Shown one piece after another: positions 1-5,763 of a DNA stretch of 10,593 bases. This DNA is from Actinomycetota bacterium. Its GTDB lineage: Bacteria > Actinomycetota > Rubrobacteria > Rubrobacterales > Rubrobacteraceae. Within the stretch, counting starts at the first letter, position 1; every line of letters begins with the position of its first letter. The position numbers and the translations under genes are program-made. Under the pieces are notes generated by a model. That model saw only the letters and a list, made by a program, of their open reading frames with translations. It had not been told where the DNA came from and did no database searches. The stretch is taken from assembly GCA_020200675.1 (NCBI GenBank), contig JAIVIG010000135.1:1-10593 (forward strand), given 5' to 3'.

Positions 1-3
1 CGA

Positions 4-9
4 TATAAC
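4..9 (+). promoter_or_regulatory. Possible -10 element (TATAAC)
   Basis: TATAAC matches the sigma-A -10 consensus at five of six positions and lies about 46 bases before the TTG start of the small secreted protein gene. The -35 region would fall outside the window, so this rests on one hexamer only. Confidence 0.2.
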
Positions 10-43
10 CAACCCGCCGGAGCCGAGTCTAAGACAGAAAGAA

Positions 44-50
44 AAGGAGA
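44..50 (+). promoter_or_regulatory. Ribosome binding site that fixes the TTG start at 56
   Basis: AAGGAGA is a strong Shine-Dalgarno sequence lying five bases before TTG at 56. The ATG at 68 would be 17 bases away, too far, so the TTG is the better start. It also keeps the Arg-Lys pair that a signal peptide needs. Confidence 0.7.
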
Positions 51-55
51 ACACG

Positions 56-397
56 TTGAGGAAGTTGATGTTGTTGGCGGCGCTGCTGGCGATGCTGATC
101 GTCGCCGCAGTCCCGGCCATAGCGCAGATCGGTCAGGAAGGCGAGCAGGAAGGCGAGAGCGGCGACGTGGACCAGTCGTTCACCGTCACCAGCGAGGGCG
201 ATAACTCCAACCAGTGTGCCGGCATCCAGGGTGTCGCGAACACCGGCAACGCCCAGAACCAGATCGACTTGATCCAGTACGGCTCCGAGGCTGATGACTT
301 CGAGTTCGAGGAGGTCGGCTCTACGATCACCGTGAGCCCGGCCAGCACCACGACGTGCGACCAGCAGGTCAACCAGGCCGCTTCCGCGTCCGGCTAA
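56..397 (+). CDS. Small secreted protein of unknown function
   Basis: A 113-residue protein with a clear Sec signal peptide: Arg2-Lys3, a hydrophobic core from about residue 4 to 19, and a probable cleavage after Ala-Ile-Ala at residue 23. The mature part starts with a Gln/Glu/Gly-rich acidic stretch (residues 24-39). A polar Asn/Gln/Thr-rich segment follows, with exactly two cysteines (Cys54 and Cys101), which could form one disulfide outside the cell. I do not recognise the family. The start is TTG, chosen for its ribosome binding site. The gene ends in TAA-TAA, and the same frame continues with a membrane-anchor-like tail (separate entry). As written the product would be released or loosely wall-associated, whereas with the tail it would be membrane-anchored. 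It stands alone and is followed by a strong terminator, so it is probably a single transcription unit. Confidence 0.75.
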   Translation: MRKLMLLAALLAMLIVAAVPAIAQIGQEGEQEGESGDVDQSFTVTSEGDNSNQCAGIQGVANTGNAQNQIDLIQYGSEADDFEFEEVGSTITVSPASTTTCDQQVNQAASASG

Positions 398-478
398 TAA
401 CCGATCTCTCTGCTCGCGTTGGGATTGGGAGCCGGGCTGGTGACCGGCGGGGTCTTGACCCGCCGGATCTTCCAGTAA
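398..478 (+). other. In-frame anchor-like extension after the tandem stops
   Basis: Directly after the first TAA (395-397) comes a second TAA (398-400), then 25 sense codons in the same frame (401-475) and a final TAA (476-478). The 25 residues begin PISLLALGLGAG, continue with a Gly/Leu/Val-rich hydrophobic segment and end TRRIFQ. A hydrophobic span of about 19 residues capped by two arginines is the layout of a C-terminal membrane anchor or of the last part of a sorting signal. No ribosome binding site or convincing start lies just ahead of it. It is therefore best read as the former or conditional C-terminus of the upstream secreted protein, cut off by the two stops. Confidence 0.6.
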
Positions 479-493
479 CCAACCGCGCTCCTT

Positions 494-512
494 AGCCCGG
501 CAAGCCGGGGCT
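494..512 (+). other. GC-rich hairpin ahead of the terminator
   Basis: AGCCCGGC (494-501) can pair with GCCGGGGCT (504-512), leaving one bulged G and a very small loop. There is no T-run after it. It may add to the terminator just downstream or stabilise the mRNA 3' end. Confidence 0.35.
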
Positions 513-518
513 CTATAC

Positions 519-551
519 AGAGGGTGGGTCCGTGAGGACCCACCCTCTTGT
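519..551 (+). terminator. Strong intrinsic terminator hairpin
   Basis: GAGGGTGGGTCC (520-531) pairs perfectly over 12 bp with GGACCCACCCTC (536-547) around a GTGA loop, which fits the stable GNRA class. A519-T548 can extend the stem. The following TTGTCGTT is only moderately T-rich, as is common in high-GC actinomycetes. It lies 41 bases after the stop that ends the anchor-like extension, so it would terminate the small secreted protein gene and insulate the acyl-CoA dehydrogenase gene. Confidence 0.75.
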
Positions 552-589
552 CGTTCCCTCACCGGCACGAGCAGACGAGGATGGGCTGA

Positions 590-595
590 TATATT
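590..595 (+). promoter_or_regulatory. Possible -10 element for the acyl-CoA pair
   Basis: TATATT matches the -10 consensus at five of six positions, sits in an AT-rich patch in otherwise GC-rich DNA between the terminator and the gene, and would give a leader of about 50 bases. I see no good -35 hexamer at 16-18 bases upstream. Confidence 0.3.
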
Positions 596-650
596 AGTTA
601 GCGGCCGTGAAGGTGGTCTGTCTGGGGGCAAAGCCGGGAGGCGCGTACTG

Positions 651-1802
651 GTGAACGAGACCCACGAGAGTCTCAGAGGTACGGTCCGGGAGGTCTGCGC
701 GGGCTTTCCGGACGAATACTGGCGCGCCCTCGACGAGAATCGCGAGTACCCGGAGGATTTTGTCCGGGCCATGACCGACTCGGGCCTGCTCGGGGCGCTG
801 ATCCCCGAGGAGTACGGTGGCATGGGCCTCGGCCTCCAGGCCGCCTGCGCGATCCTGGAAGAGGTCAACAGGAGCGGCGCAAACGCCGGCCCCGCGCATG
901 CCCAGATGTACACCATGGGCACGCTCCTGCGGCACGGCTCGAAGGCGCAGAAAGAGCAGTACCTGCCGAAGATAGCGAGCGGCGAACTCCGGCTGCAGGC
1001 CTTCGGCGTCACCGAGCCCGAGGCCGGTACGGACACCACGCAACTGACCACGAGCGCCGTACGCGACGGCGACGAGTACGTCGTCAACGGGCGCAAGATC
1101 TACATCTCCCGCGTGGGACACTCGGACCTCATGGTACTGCTCGCCCGCACCACGCCCATCGAAGAGGTCGAGAAGCGCTCCCGTGGCCTCTCCGTGTTTC
1201 TCGTGGACCTGCGCGAAGCCGCCGGCGACGGGCTCGCCGTAAAACGGCGCCGGGTGATGATGAACAACGAGACGAACGAGCTACTCTTCGAGAACCTCCG
1301 CGTCCCAGCGAGCAGCATCATCGGTGAGGAAAGCGAGGGTTTACGCTACATCATGGACGGCATGAACGCCGAGCGCATACTCATCGCCGCCGAGTGCGTG
1401 GGAGACGGACGTTTCTTCGTCGAGCGGGCGACGGATAGGGCGAGAAAGCGCGAGGTCTTCGGGCGTCCGATCGGGCAGAACCAGGGCATCCAGTTCCCGA
1501 TAGCCAGGTCTCACGTCTCCGTCGAAGCCGCCGACCTTATGACGAAGAAGGCAGCCGCGCTCTTCGACGCGGACGAGCCGTGCGGGGCGGAGGCGAACAT
1601 GGCGAAGCTTCTGGCGGCGGATGCAAGTTGGGAGGCGGCCAACGTCGCGGTGCAGACCTTCGGAGGTTACGGCTTCGACGCCGAGTACGACGTCGAGCGC
1701 AAGTTCCGGGAGACGCGCCTCTACCAGGTAGCCCCGATCTCGACGAACCTCATCCTCTCCTACGTCGCCGAGCACGTCCTCGAACTGCCGAGGTCCTTCT
1801 AG
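651..1802 (+). CDS. Acyl-CoA dehydrogenase family protein
   Basis: A 383-residue flavoprotein of normal family length, expected to oxidise an acyl-CoA to the 2,3-enoyl-CoA with FAD and an electron-transfer flavoprotein. It has the N-terminal helical domain with LIPEEYGGMGLGL, then the beta-domain signature FGVTEPEAGTD (from residue 118), and a C-terminal helical domain with REVFGRPIGQNQGIQ and FGGYGFDAEYDVER. The MCAD-type catalytic Glu site (the E of YEGT) is replaced by Ala361-Pro362 in YQVAPIST. Glu241 in MNAERILIA aligns with the alternative catalytic Glu of isovaleryl-CoA dehydrogenase. It starts at GTG 651, with GGGAGG (636-641) nine bases upstream. The CoA-transferase gene begins one base after its stop, so the two are co-transcribed and probably act on the same acyl-CoA. 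The substrate cannot be told from sequence alone. Confidence 0.93.
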   Translation: MNETHESLRGTVREVCAGFPDEYWRALDENREYPEDFVRAMTDSGLLGALIPEEYGGMGLGLQAACAILEEVNRSGANAGPAHAQMYTMGTLLRHGSKAQKEQYLPKIASGELRLQAFGVTEPEAGTDTTQLTTSAVRDGDEYVVNGRKIYISRVGHSDLMVLLARTTPIEEVEKRSRGLSVFLVDLREAAGDGLAVKRRRVMMNNETNELLFENLRVPASSIIGEESEGLRYIMDGMNAERILIAAECVGDGRFFVERATDRARKREVFGRPIGQNQGIQFPIARSHVSVEAADLMTKKAAALFDADEPCGAEANMAKLLAADASWEAANVAVQTFGGYGFDAEYDVERKFRETRLYQVAPISTNLILSYVAEHVLELPRSF

Positions 1803-1803
1803 G

Positions 1804-3300
1804 ATGCTGCCCCTCGAAGGCATAACCGTCGTCGCGCTCGAACAGGCAGTGGCAGCCCCGTTCGCGACCCGCCAGCTCGCCGATCTCGGGGCGCGCGTCA
1901 TAAAGGTCGAGCGGCCGGAGGTAGGCGACTTCGCCCGCTCCTACGACGAGACCGTAGAGGGCCTCTCCAGCCACTTCGTCTGGCTCAACCGCTCCAAGGA
2001 GTCTCTGGCCCTGAACCTCAAGGAAGACGAAGCGAAAGAAGCGCTCCATCGCCTCGTCGCGGAGGCGGACGTCTTCGTCCAGAACCTCGCGCCGGGCGCC
2101 GCCGCGCGGCTGGGCTTCGGCGCGGAGGAGCTAAGGGAGAGGCATCCGCACCTCATCTACTGCGGCGTCTCCGGATACGGCGGCACGGGCTCGTACAGGG
2201 ACAAAAAGGCCTACGACCTGCTGGTCCAGTGCGAGGCGGGTTTAGTCTCGATCACCGGCACCCCCGAGACCCCCTCGAAGGTCGGCATCTCCGCCGCGGA
2301 CATCGCGGCCGGCATGTACGCCTACTCGGGCATCCTCGCCGCCCTCCTAAGGCGGGAACGTACCGGCGAGGGGGCCACGCTCGACGTCTCCATGCTCGAA
2401 TCTTTGGGCGAGTGGATGGGCTTCCCGGCCTACTTTTCTTACTACGGCGGCGAGGAGCCGAAGAGAAGCGGGGCCAGCCACGCGGCCATCGCCCCCTACG
2501 GCCCGTTCGAGTGCGGCGATGAGGAGATCGTCTTTTTGGGCATCCAGAACGAGCGGGAGTGGGCGCGGTTCTGCGAGGAGGTGCTCGAGAGGCCCGGGAT
2601 GGCGGAGGACGAGAGGTTCGCCTCGAACTCGGAGCGGGTCGCGAACCGGGCGGATCTGCACGCGGAGATCGAGGACGTCTTCTCGCACTTGACAGAGGAG
2701 CAAGCCATAGAGCGGCTCGAAGGGGCGGGCAGCGCCAACGCCCGAATGAGGACCGTGCGCCAGTTCCTCGACCACCCGCAGCTCGAGGCGCGCGACCGCT
2801 GGCGGGAGGTGGGCTCTCCGGTGGGGCCTTTGCGAGCGCTCGTACCCCCGGCGACCCTCGCGGGCACGGAGCCGGTCATGAAGCCCATACCCGGGATCGG
2901 GGAGCACACGGGGGAGCTTGCTGGACGCAACGCACATCAAAGTAAAATCTTCGAAGCCGGTGCTCGGCTTCGAGCAACCGGCGTACGAGGGCTCAGTCGG
3001 TTGGAGCCGCTACCTCACGTTGGAGGGCGAGCAAGCGTACTTTATCGGCGGCGCCTGCGACACGTGCGCGTTCCTCTTCGAGCGCATGGGTGGCGCGAAC
3101 CGGAACGTCTCCCCCGTGGAGACGGCGGACACCCTGAGAGCTGGTCTGCGGGGAGCAGAACCCGGTCTCGTCACCAGCGTCGGCAACGCCTTGCCCGGGG
3201 GGAACTATCGTGTGAGCCTGCTGGAGATAACTCCAACCCTGGTGACGCCTGGCACGGAACGAGATTACTTCGCGAACGAGCAGGTCGAGTTGTGGGATAA
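1804..3300 (+). CDS. Family III (CaiB/BaiF) CoA-transferase with aberrant C-terminus
   Basis: Residues 1-372 are a typical family III CoA-transferase, which moves CoA between carboxylic acids through an aspartyl-anhydride intermediate. Visible blocks are the N-terminal LEGITVVALEQAVAAPFATRQLADLGARVIKVE type start, FVWLNRSKESLALNL, IYCGVSGYG, KVGISAADIAAGM with the likely catalytic Asp166, LLRRERTGEGATLDVSM, and the C-terminal PIPGIGEHTGEL. The family normally ends within a few tens of residues after GEHT. Here the frame runs about 126 further residues (2920-3300) that are Arg-rich, unlike any CoA-transferase, and out of frame with the gene at 2918-3727. The genuine enzyme therefore covers about 1804-2919, and its stop codon appears to have been lost by deletion or frameshift. 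It lies one base after the acyl-CoA dehydrogenase gene. The activity may survive if the tail is tolerated. Confidence 0.85.
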   Translation: MLPLEGITVVALEQAVAAPFATRQLADLGARVIKVERPEVGDFARSYDETVEGLSSHFVWLNRSKESLALNLKEDEAKEALHRLVAEADVFVQNLAPGAAARLGFGAEELRERHPHLIYCGVSGYGGTGSYRDKKAYDLLVQCEAGLVSITGTPETPSKVGISAADIAAGMYAYSGILAALLRRERTGEGATLDVSMLESLGEWMGFPAYFSYYGGEEPKRSGASHAAIAPYGPFECGDEEIVFLGIQNEREWARFCEEVLERPGMAEDERFASNSERVANRADLHAEIEDVFSHLTEEQAIERLEGAGSANARMRTVRQFLDHPQLEARDRWREVGSPVGPLRALVPPATLAGTEPVMKPIPGIGEHTGELAGRNAHQSKIFEAGARLRATGVRGLSRLEPLPHVGGRASVLYRRRLRHVRVPLRAHGWREPERLPRGDGGHPESWSAGSRTRSRHQRRQRLARGELSCEPAGDNSNPGDAWHGTRLLRERAGRVVG

Positions 3301-3727
3301 GGACGCCTTCTGGGATCTGCCCCACCACCCGAAGACCGAGTACTATCGCACGCCTCCCGTACCGCTCGGAGAGGGCAAACGGTTCTTCGAGTTCGTCGTC
3401 CCCATGTTCCCGAAGCGCTGGCTGAGCGAGAAGACCCTGGCAGCTTACGCGAACCGGCTGGACGGCGGGGAGAAGCCCACGGCCCTGGCCGTCTCCGTAC
3501 TGGACGTCAGGGGACCCGCGACCCGGGAAGAGGGGCCGGAAGTGACCGAACACTGGTGCCTCGCCCACTACCTGCTCGACGGGCACCACAAGACCTACGC
3601 GGCCTCCCTCGCCCGGAAGCCCATCACCCTGCTCTCGTTCCTCGCGACCGCCGAGAGCGTCGCAACCGAGGAGAACGTCGACAAAACCCTGGAGGTTCTC
3701 ACCGCTCAGGGGAAGGTCTCGTCGTAG
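2918..3727 (+). CDS. Conserved-looking protein of unknown function
   Basis: I do not recognise this 269-residue protein. Its codon third positions are G/C-rich in this frame and it contains structured-looking blocks, so it is the real coding frame rather than the CoA-transferase tail that overlaps it. Features are a CxxC pair (Cys47 and Cys50 in GACDTCAFLFERM), a central acidic and aromatic region with FFEFVVPMFPKRWLSE, and a C-terminal YLLDGHHKTYAAS followed by a hydrophobic ITLLSFLA. The DGHHK block loosely recalls the DGHHR signature of ParB/Srx-like folds, but this is only a resemblance. There is no signal peptide or membrane segment. TTG at 2918 is the first start after an in-frame stop at 2879-2881, yet its nearest purine-rich site is only one base away, so the true N-terminus may be missing. 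GTG 2960 is an alternative. Confidence 0.65.
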   Translation: MLDATHIKVKSSKPVLGFEQPAYEGSVGWSRYLTLEGEQAYFIGGACDTCAFLFERMGGANRNVSPVETADTLRAGLRGAEPGLVTSVGNALPGGNYRVSLLEITPTLVTPGTERDYFANEQVELWDKDAFWDLPHHPKTEYYRTPPVPLGEGKRFFEFVVPMFPKRWLSEKTLAAYANRLDGGEKPTALAVSVLDVRGPATREEGPEVTEHWCLAHYLLDGHHKTYAASLARKPITLLSFLATAESVATEENVDKTLEVLTAQGKVSS

Positions 3728-3746
3728 ACGCACGGTGGCTGGCAAG

Positions 3747-3781
3747 CCTCTCCGCGGTCGTGCCCGCGGAATCGACAGAGG
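3747..3781. terminator. Possible hairpin between convergent genes
   Basis: TCCGCGG (3751-3757) pairs with CCGCGGA (3764-3770) around a six-base loop. CCTCT (3747-3751) can pair further out with AGAGG (3777-3781). It sits 20 bases after the stop of the unknown gene and ahead of the stop of the opposing macro-domain gene, a natural place for a bidirectional terminator. It has no T-run. Confidence 0.35.
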
Positions 3782-3818
3782 GGCGGTAGCGGAACGGACG
3801 AGGAGCAGTAGCTCTCTC

Positions 3819-4251
3819 TTATTCTCCCTCGCCTAGCAGCCGCGCGAGCGTGTCCTCATAAACTTGGCGGTCCTCCTCGCCGAAGAGGACGAAGCGGACG
3901 AGGCGCACGCTACGGAGGCTTTCGGCTTCTTCGATCACCGTGCGCAGCGCGACCTCTGCGGCTTCTCCCTTCGGGTAGCCGAATACGCCGGTCGAGAGGG
4001 CCGGGAAGGCAACCGAGTTTATTCCACGCTCTTCGGCGAGCGCGAGGGAGTTGCGGTAGCAATCCGCCAGGAGTTCCGCTTCGGGGTGGTCCTGGCCGTA
4101 GACTGGTCCCAGGGCGTGGATGACGTAACGATTGGGCAGGTTGTGGGTCGCCCTGGACTACCTCGACCTTCACCCCGCCCGCGAGCTCGCGCTCCACGAT
4201 TCCACCGCCGTTCTTCGAGATCCTGTACGCCCTATTCTGGCCGGTTTTCAA
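3819..4251 (-). pseudogene. Macro-domain (ADP-ribose-binding) protein, internally deleted and frameshifted
   Basis: On the minus strand, one frame from about 4251 encodes NGGGIVERELAGGVKVEVVQGD, ending at 4147, which is the first strand of a macro domain. From 4145 down to the stop at 3819-3821 a different frame encodes about 108 residues that match the second half of the fold: NLPNRYVIHALGP, EAELLADCYRNSLALAEERG, and the phosphate-binding loop ALSTGVFGYP. The block between them in intact proteins, with the Asn-Ala-Ala-Asn ADP-ribose site and the Gly-rich GGGGVDGAIH loop, is absent. About 55 residues are gone, and the two parts are one base out of register. Intact relatives remove ADP-ribose from proteins or O-acetyl-ADP-ribose. 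This copy cannot bind ADP-ribose normally. The exact start is unclear: TTG 4251 or GTG 4197. The lack of further stops suggests a recent lesion or a sequence error. Confidence 0.8.
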
Positions 4252-4271
4252 GCATTAATTTTAGGAGAAGT

Positions 4272-4300
4272 TTAACAGTAGAAGAAGTGAGGAAAAATAT
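4272..4300 (+). promoter_or_regulatory. Possible promoter for the heptose operon
   Basis: TTAACA (4272-4277) matches the -35 consensus at five of six positions. After a 17-base spacer comes AAATAT (4295-4300), a weak -10 with three of six matches. The AT-rich context supports a promoter. The transcript would have a leader of nearly 290 bases before the ATG at 4594, which is long and leaves room for regulation or for a closer promoter I did not see. Confidence 0.25.
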
Positions 4301-4317
4301 CTTTGCATGAGTTATGA

Positions 4318-4512
4318 ATCGACGAGCGGTCGTTCGACTACGTACCCGACGCCTCCGGAGGTGGCGCCTATCGCAGTTCTGCACAAAGAGATCTCCCACT
4401 CGCCCAACATGCTGAGCAAAGGTTCTCCGGGAGCTACCACGTATGGCATAACGACGGGGTCTTGTACGAGTTTGGCTACCACGAACGAGGCTCCGAAGCG
4501 CCGATGTCGTGA
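4318..4512 (+). other. Unrecognised ORF remnant
   Basis: Between TGA 4315-4317 and TGA 4510-4512 this frame is open for 64 residues with no proper start codon. Its second half, including GSYHVWHNDGVLYEFGYHERG, is rich in aromatic and charged residues and looks like the C-terminal end of a protein. About two thirds of its third codon positions are G or C, below the surrounding genes. The other two plus-strand frames and the minus strand are also partly open here, so it may be chance. I cannot name a family. Confidence 0.25.
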
Positions 4513-4593
4513 GGTCATGCTAGCTTCTCGCAGGACCCCCGTAGGCCAGTCGCGTGCGACGAGTGGCCGGACGGACACGCCAGAGACGCGACG

Positions 4594-5763
4594 ATGAACG
4601 GCTCCTCGGGGAACGGCGCCGCGCCGGGCCGGGCCGGCGATTGGGCGAACAGGGCGCGTGGGATGCTCGCGGGCTTTCCGGCCGGAGCAGCCAAAGAGGC
4701 GGCGGCACTCATAGTTGCCTGCTACGAGAGGGGGGGTAAGGTGCTCGCGTGTGGCAACGGCGGGTCCGCCGCGGAGGCCCAGCACCTCGTCACGGAGCTC
4801 GTCGGCAAATTCGAGCGGGATCGGGCACCCTTGCCGGCGCTCGCCCTCGATGCGAACTCCGCCGTCCTCACCGCCGTCGCCAACGACTACGGCTACGACA
4901 ACGCATTCGCCCACCAGGTCGACGCGCTGGGAGAGGCCGGTGACGTACTCGTCACCATCTCGACGAGCGGGGACTCGGAGAACGCCGTCCGGGCGGTCCT
5001 CGTCGCGAAGGAGAAGGGGCTCGCCACCGTCGGCTATCTCGGCGAGAAGGGTAGAGGGAGGCGTCTCGGGGGGCTCGTGGACGTGCCGGTGGTCCTCGGG
5101 GCCCGCGACACGGCGACCGTGCAGGCCGGGCACCTGGTGCTGACGCACACCATCTGCGGGCTCGTCGAGGAGGCGCTCTTCCTGAACAAGGCGGTCTTCC
5201 TGGATCGGGACGGGACCCTCATCGTCAACAGGCACTACGGGTCGGACCCCGACGGGATCGAACTCTTCGACGGCGTGGTCGAGGGCCTCCTCGAGCTGCG
5301 CGCGGCCGGTTACAAGCTAGTCCTGGTCTCGAACCAGTCGGGTGTGGCCCGCGGCTACTTCGACGAGGCGGCGGTCGCCCGGATGCACGACCGGCTCCAG
5401 AGGATGCTCGACCGGCACGGGGCGGCGCTCGACGGAATGGAGTACTGTCCCCACCACCCAGAGGGAGACACGTCCCCATACGCCGTCGAGTGCGCCTGCC
5501 GCAAGCCCGCGCCGGGTATGCTCCGCCGGGCCGCCCGCAAGCACGGCGTCAACCTCTCGGCCTCCTGGATGGTCGGCGACATCGAGGCCGACGTCGAGGC
5601 GGGCCGGCGAGCCGGCGCCCGCACCGTCCTCGTCGGCCCCGAGACGGCCCAGCCGCCCCCCGACTACAGAGCAGAGGACTTCGCCGCGGCCGTCCGTCAC
5701 ATCCTCGTGGTATCGGGGGACGTTCCGGGTTCCGCGGAGAACGTCGCGAGTTTTGGACCTTGA
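4594..5763 (+). CDS. gmhA-gmhB: Fused sedoheptulose-7-phosphate isomerase / heptose-bisphosphate phosphatase (GmhA-GmhB)
   Basis: A 389-residue bifunctional cytoplasmic enzyme. Residues 1 to about 195 are a GmhA-type SIS domain with the phosphate loop CGNGGSAAEAQH (53-64), STSGDSEN, and the catalytic set equivalent to E. coli Glu65, Gln172 and His180 at Glu68, Gln177 and His185. It converts sedoheptulose 7-phosphate to D-glycero-D-manno-heptose 7-phosphate. From about residue 198 a GmhB-type HAD phosphatase follows. It has FLDRDGT with Asp204 nucleophile and Asp206 acid/base, SNQSGVARG, a CxH...CxC zinc loop (Cys285, His287, Cys300, Cys302), Lys304, and GDIEAD (Asp329, Asp333). It removes the C7 phosphate from heptose 1,7-bisphosphate. 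There is almost no linker between the domains. Both catalytic sets look complete. No other in-frame start lies upstream, and the ribosome site is weak. The first gene of the operon, it overlaps hldE by four bases. Confidence 0.93.
   Translation: MNGSSGNGAAPGRAGDWANRARGMLAGFPAGAAKEAAALIVACYERGGKVLACGNGGSAAEAQHLVTELVGKFERDRAPLPALALDANSAVLTAVANDYGYDNAFAHQVDALGEAGDVLVTISTSGDSENAVRAVLVAKEKGLATVGYLGEKGRGRRLGGLVDVPVVLGARDTATVQAGHLVLTHTICGLVEEALFLNKAVFLDRDGTLIVNRHYGSDPDGIELFDGVVEGLLELRAAGYKLVLVSNQSGVARGYFDEAAVARMHDRLQRMLDRHGAALDGMEYCPHHPEGDTSPYAVECACRKPAPGMLRRAARKHGVNLSASWMVGDIEADVEAGRRAGARTVLVGPETAQPPPDYRAEDFAAAVRHILVVSGDVPGSAENVASFGP

Larger units (their letters stand above)
4252..4593. other. Divergent intergenic region with an AT-rich island
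   Basis: No intact gene was found here. The first 60 or so bases (about 4253-4315) are strikingly AT-rich compared with everything around, and the rest holds only a short unrecognised ORF remnant (4318-4512). The region separates the minus-strand macro-domain pseudogene from the plus-strand heptose operon, so it should carry the operon promoter. No clear ribosome binding site precedes the ATG at 4594. The nearest purine-rich bases are AGAGACG at about 4583-4589. Confidence 0.5.

Noticed and set aside
29..1096. A 355-residue open frame on the minus strand
   Set aside because: It covers the secreted protein gene, the terminator and the start of the acyl-CoA dehydrogenase on the opposite strand, is Arg/Ser/Pro-rich without domain signatures, and is a product of high GC.
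3864..4310. A 148-residue plus-strand open frame
   Set aside because: It is antisense to the preserved macro-domain half, whose minus-strand translation gives clear family motifs.
4307..4597. A 96-residue plus-strand open frame starting at ATG 4307
   Set aside because: It is Ser/Thr/Arg-rich with poor third-position GC, has no close ribosome site and overlaps the start of the GmhA-GmhB gene. The frame at 4318-4512 looks more protein-like.
4312..5235. A 307-residue minus-strand open frame
   Set aside because: Most of it is antisense to the SIS domain. Its last 68 residues look slightly protein-like but match nothing I recognise.
5490..5759. Upstream extension of the HldE frame
   Set aside because: It overlaps the phosphatase domain of the GmhA-GmhB fusion and is Arg-rich. 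HldE homology starts just after TTG 5760.
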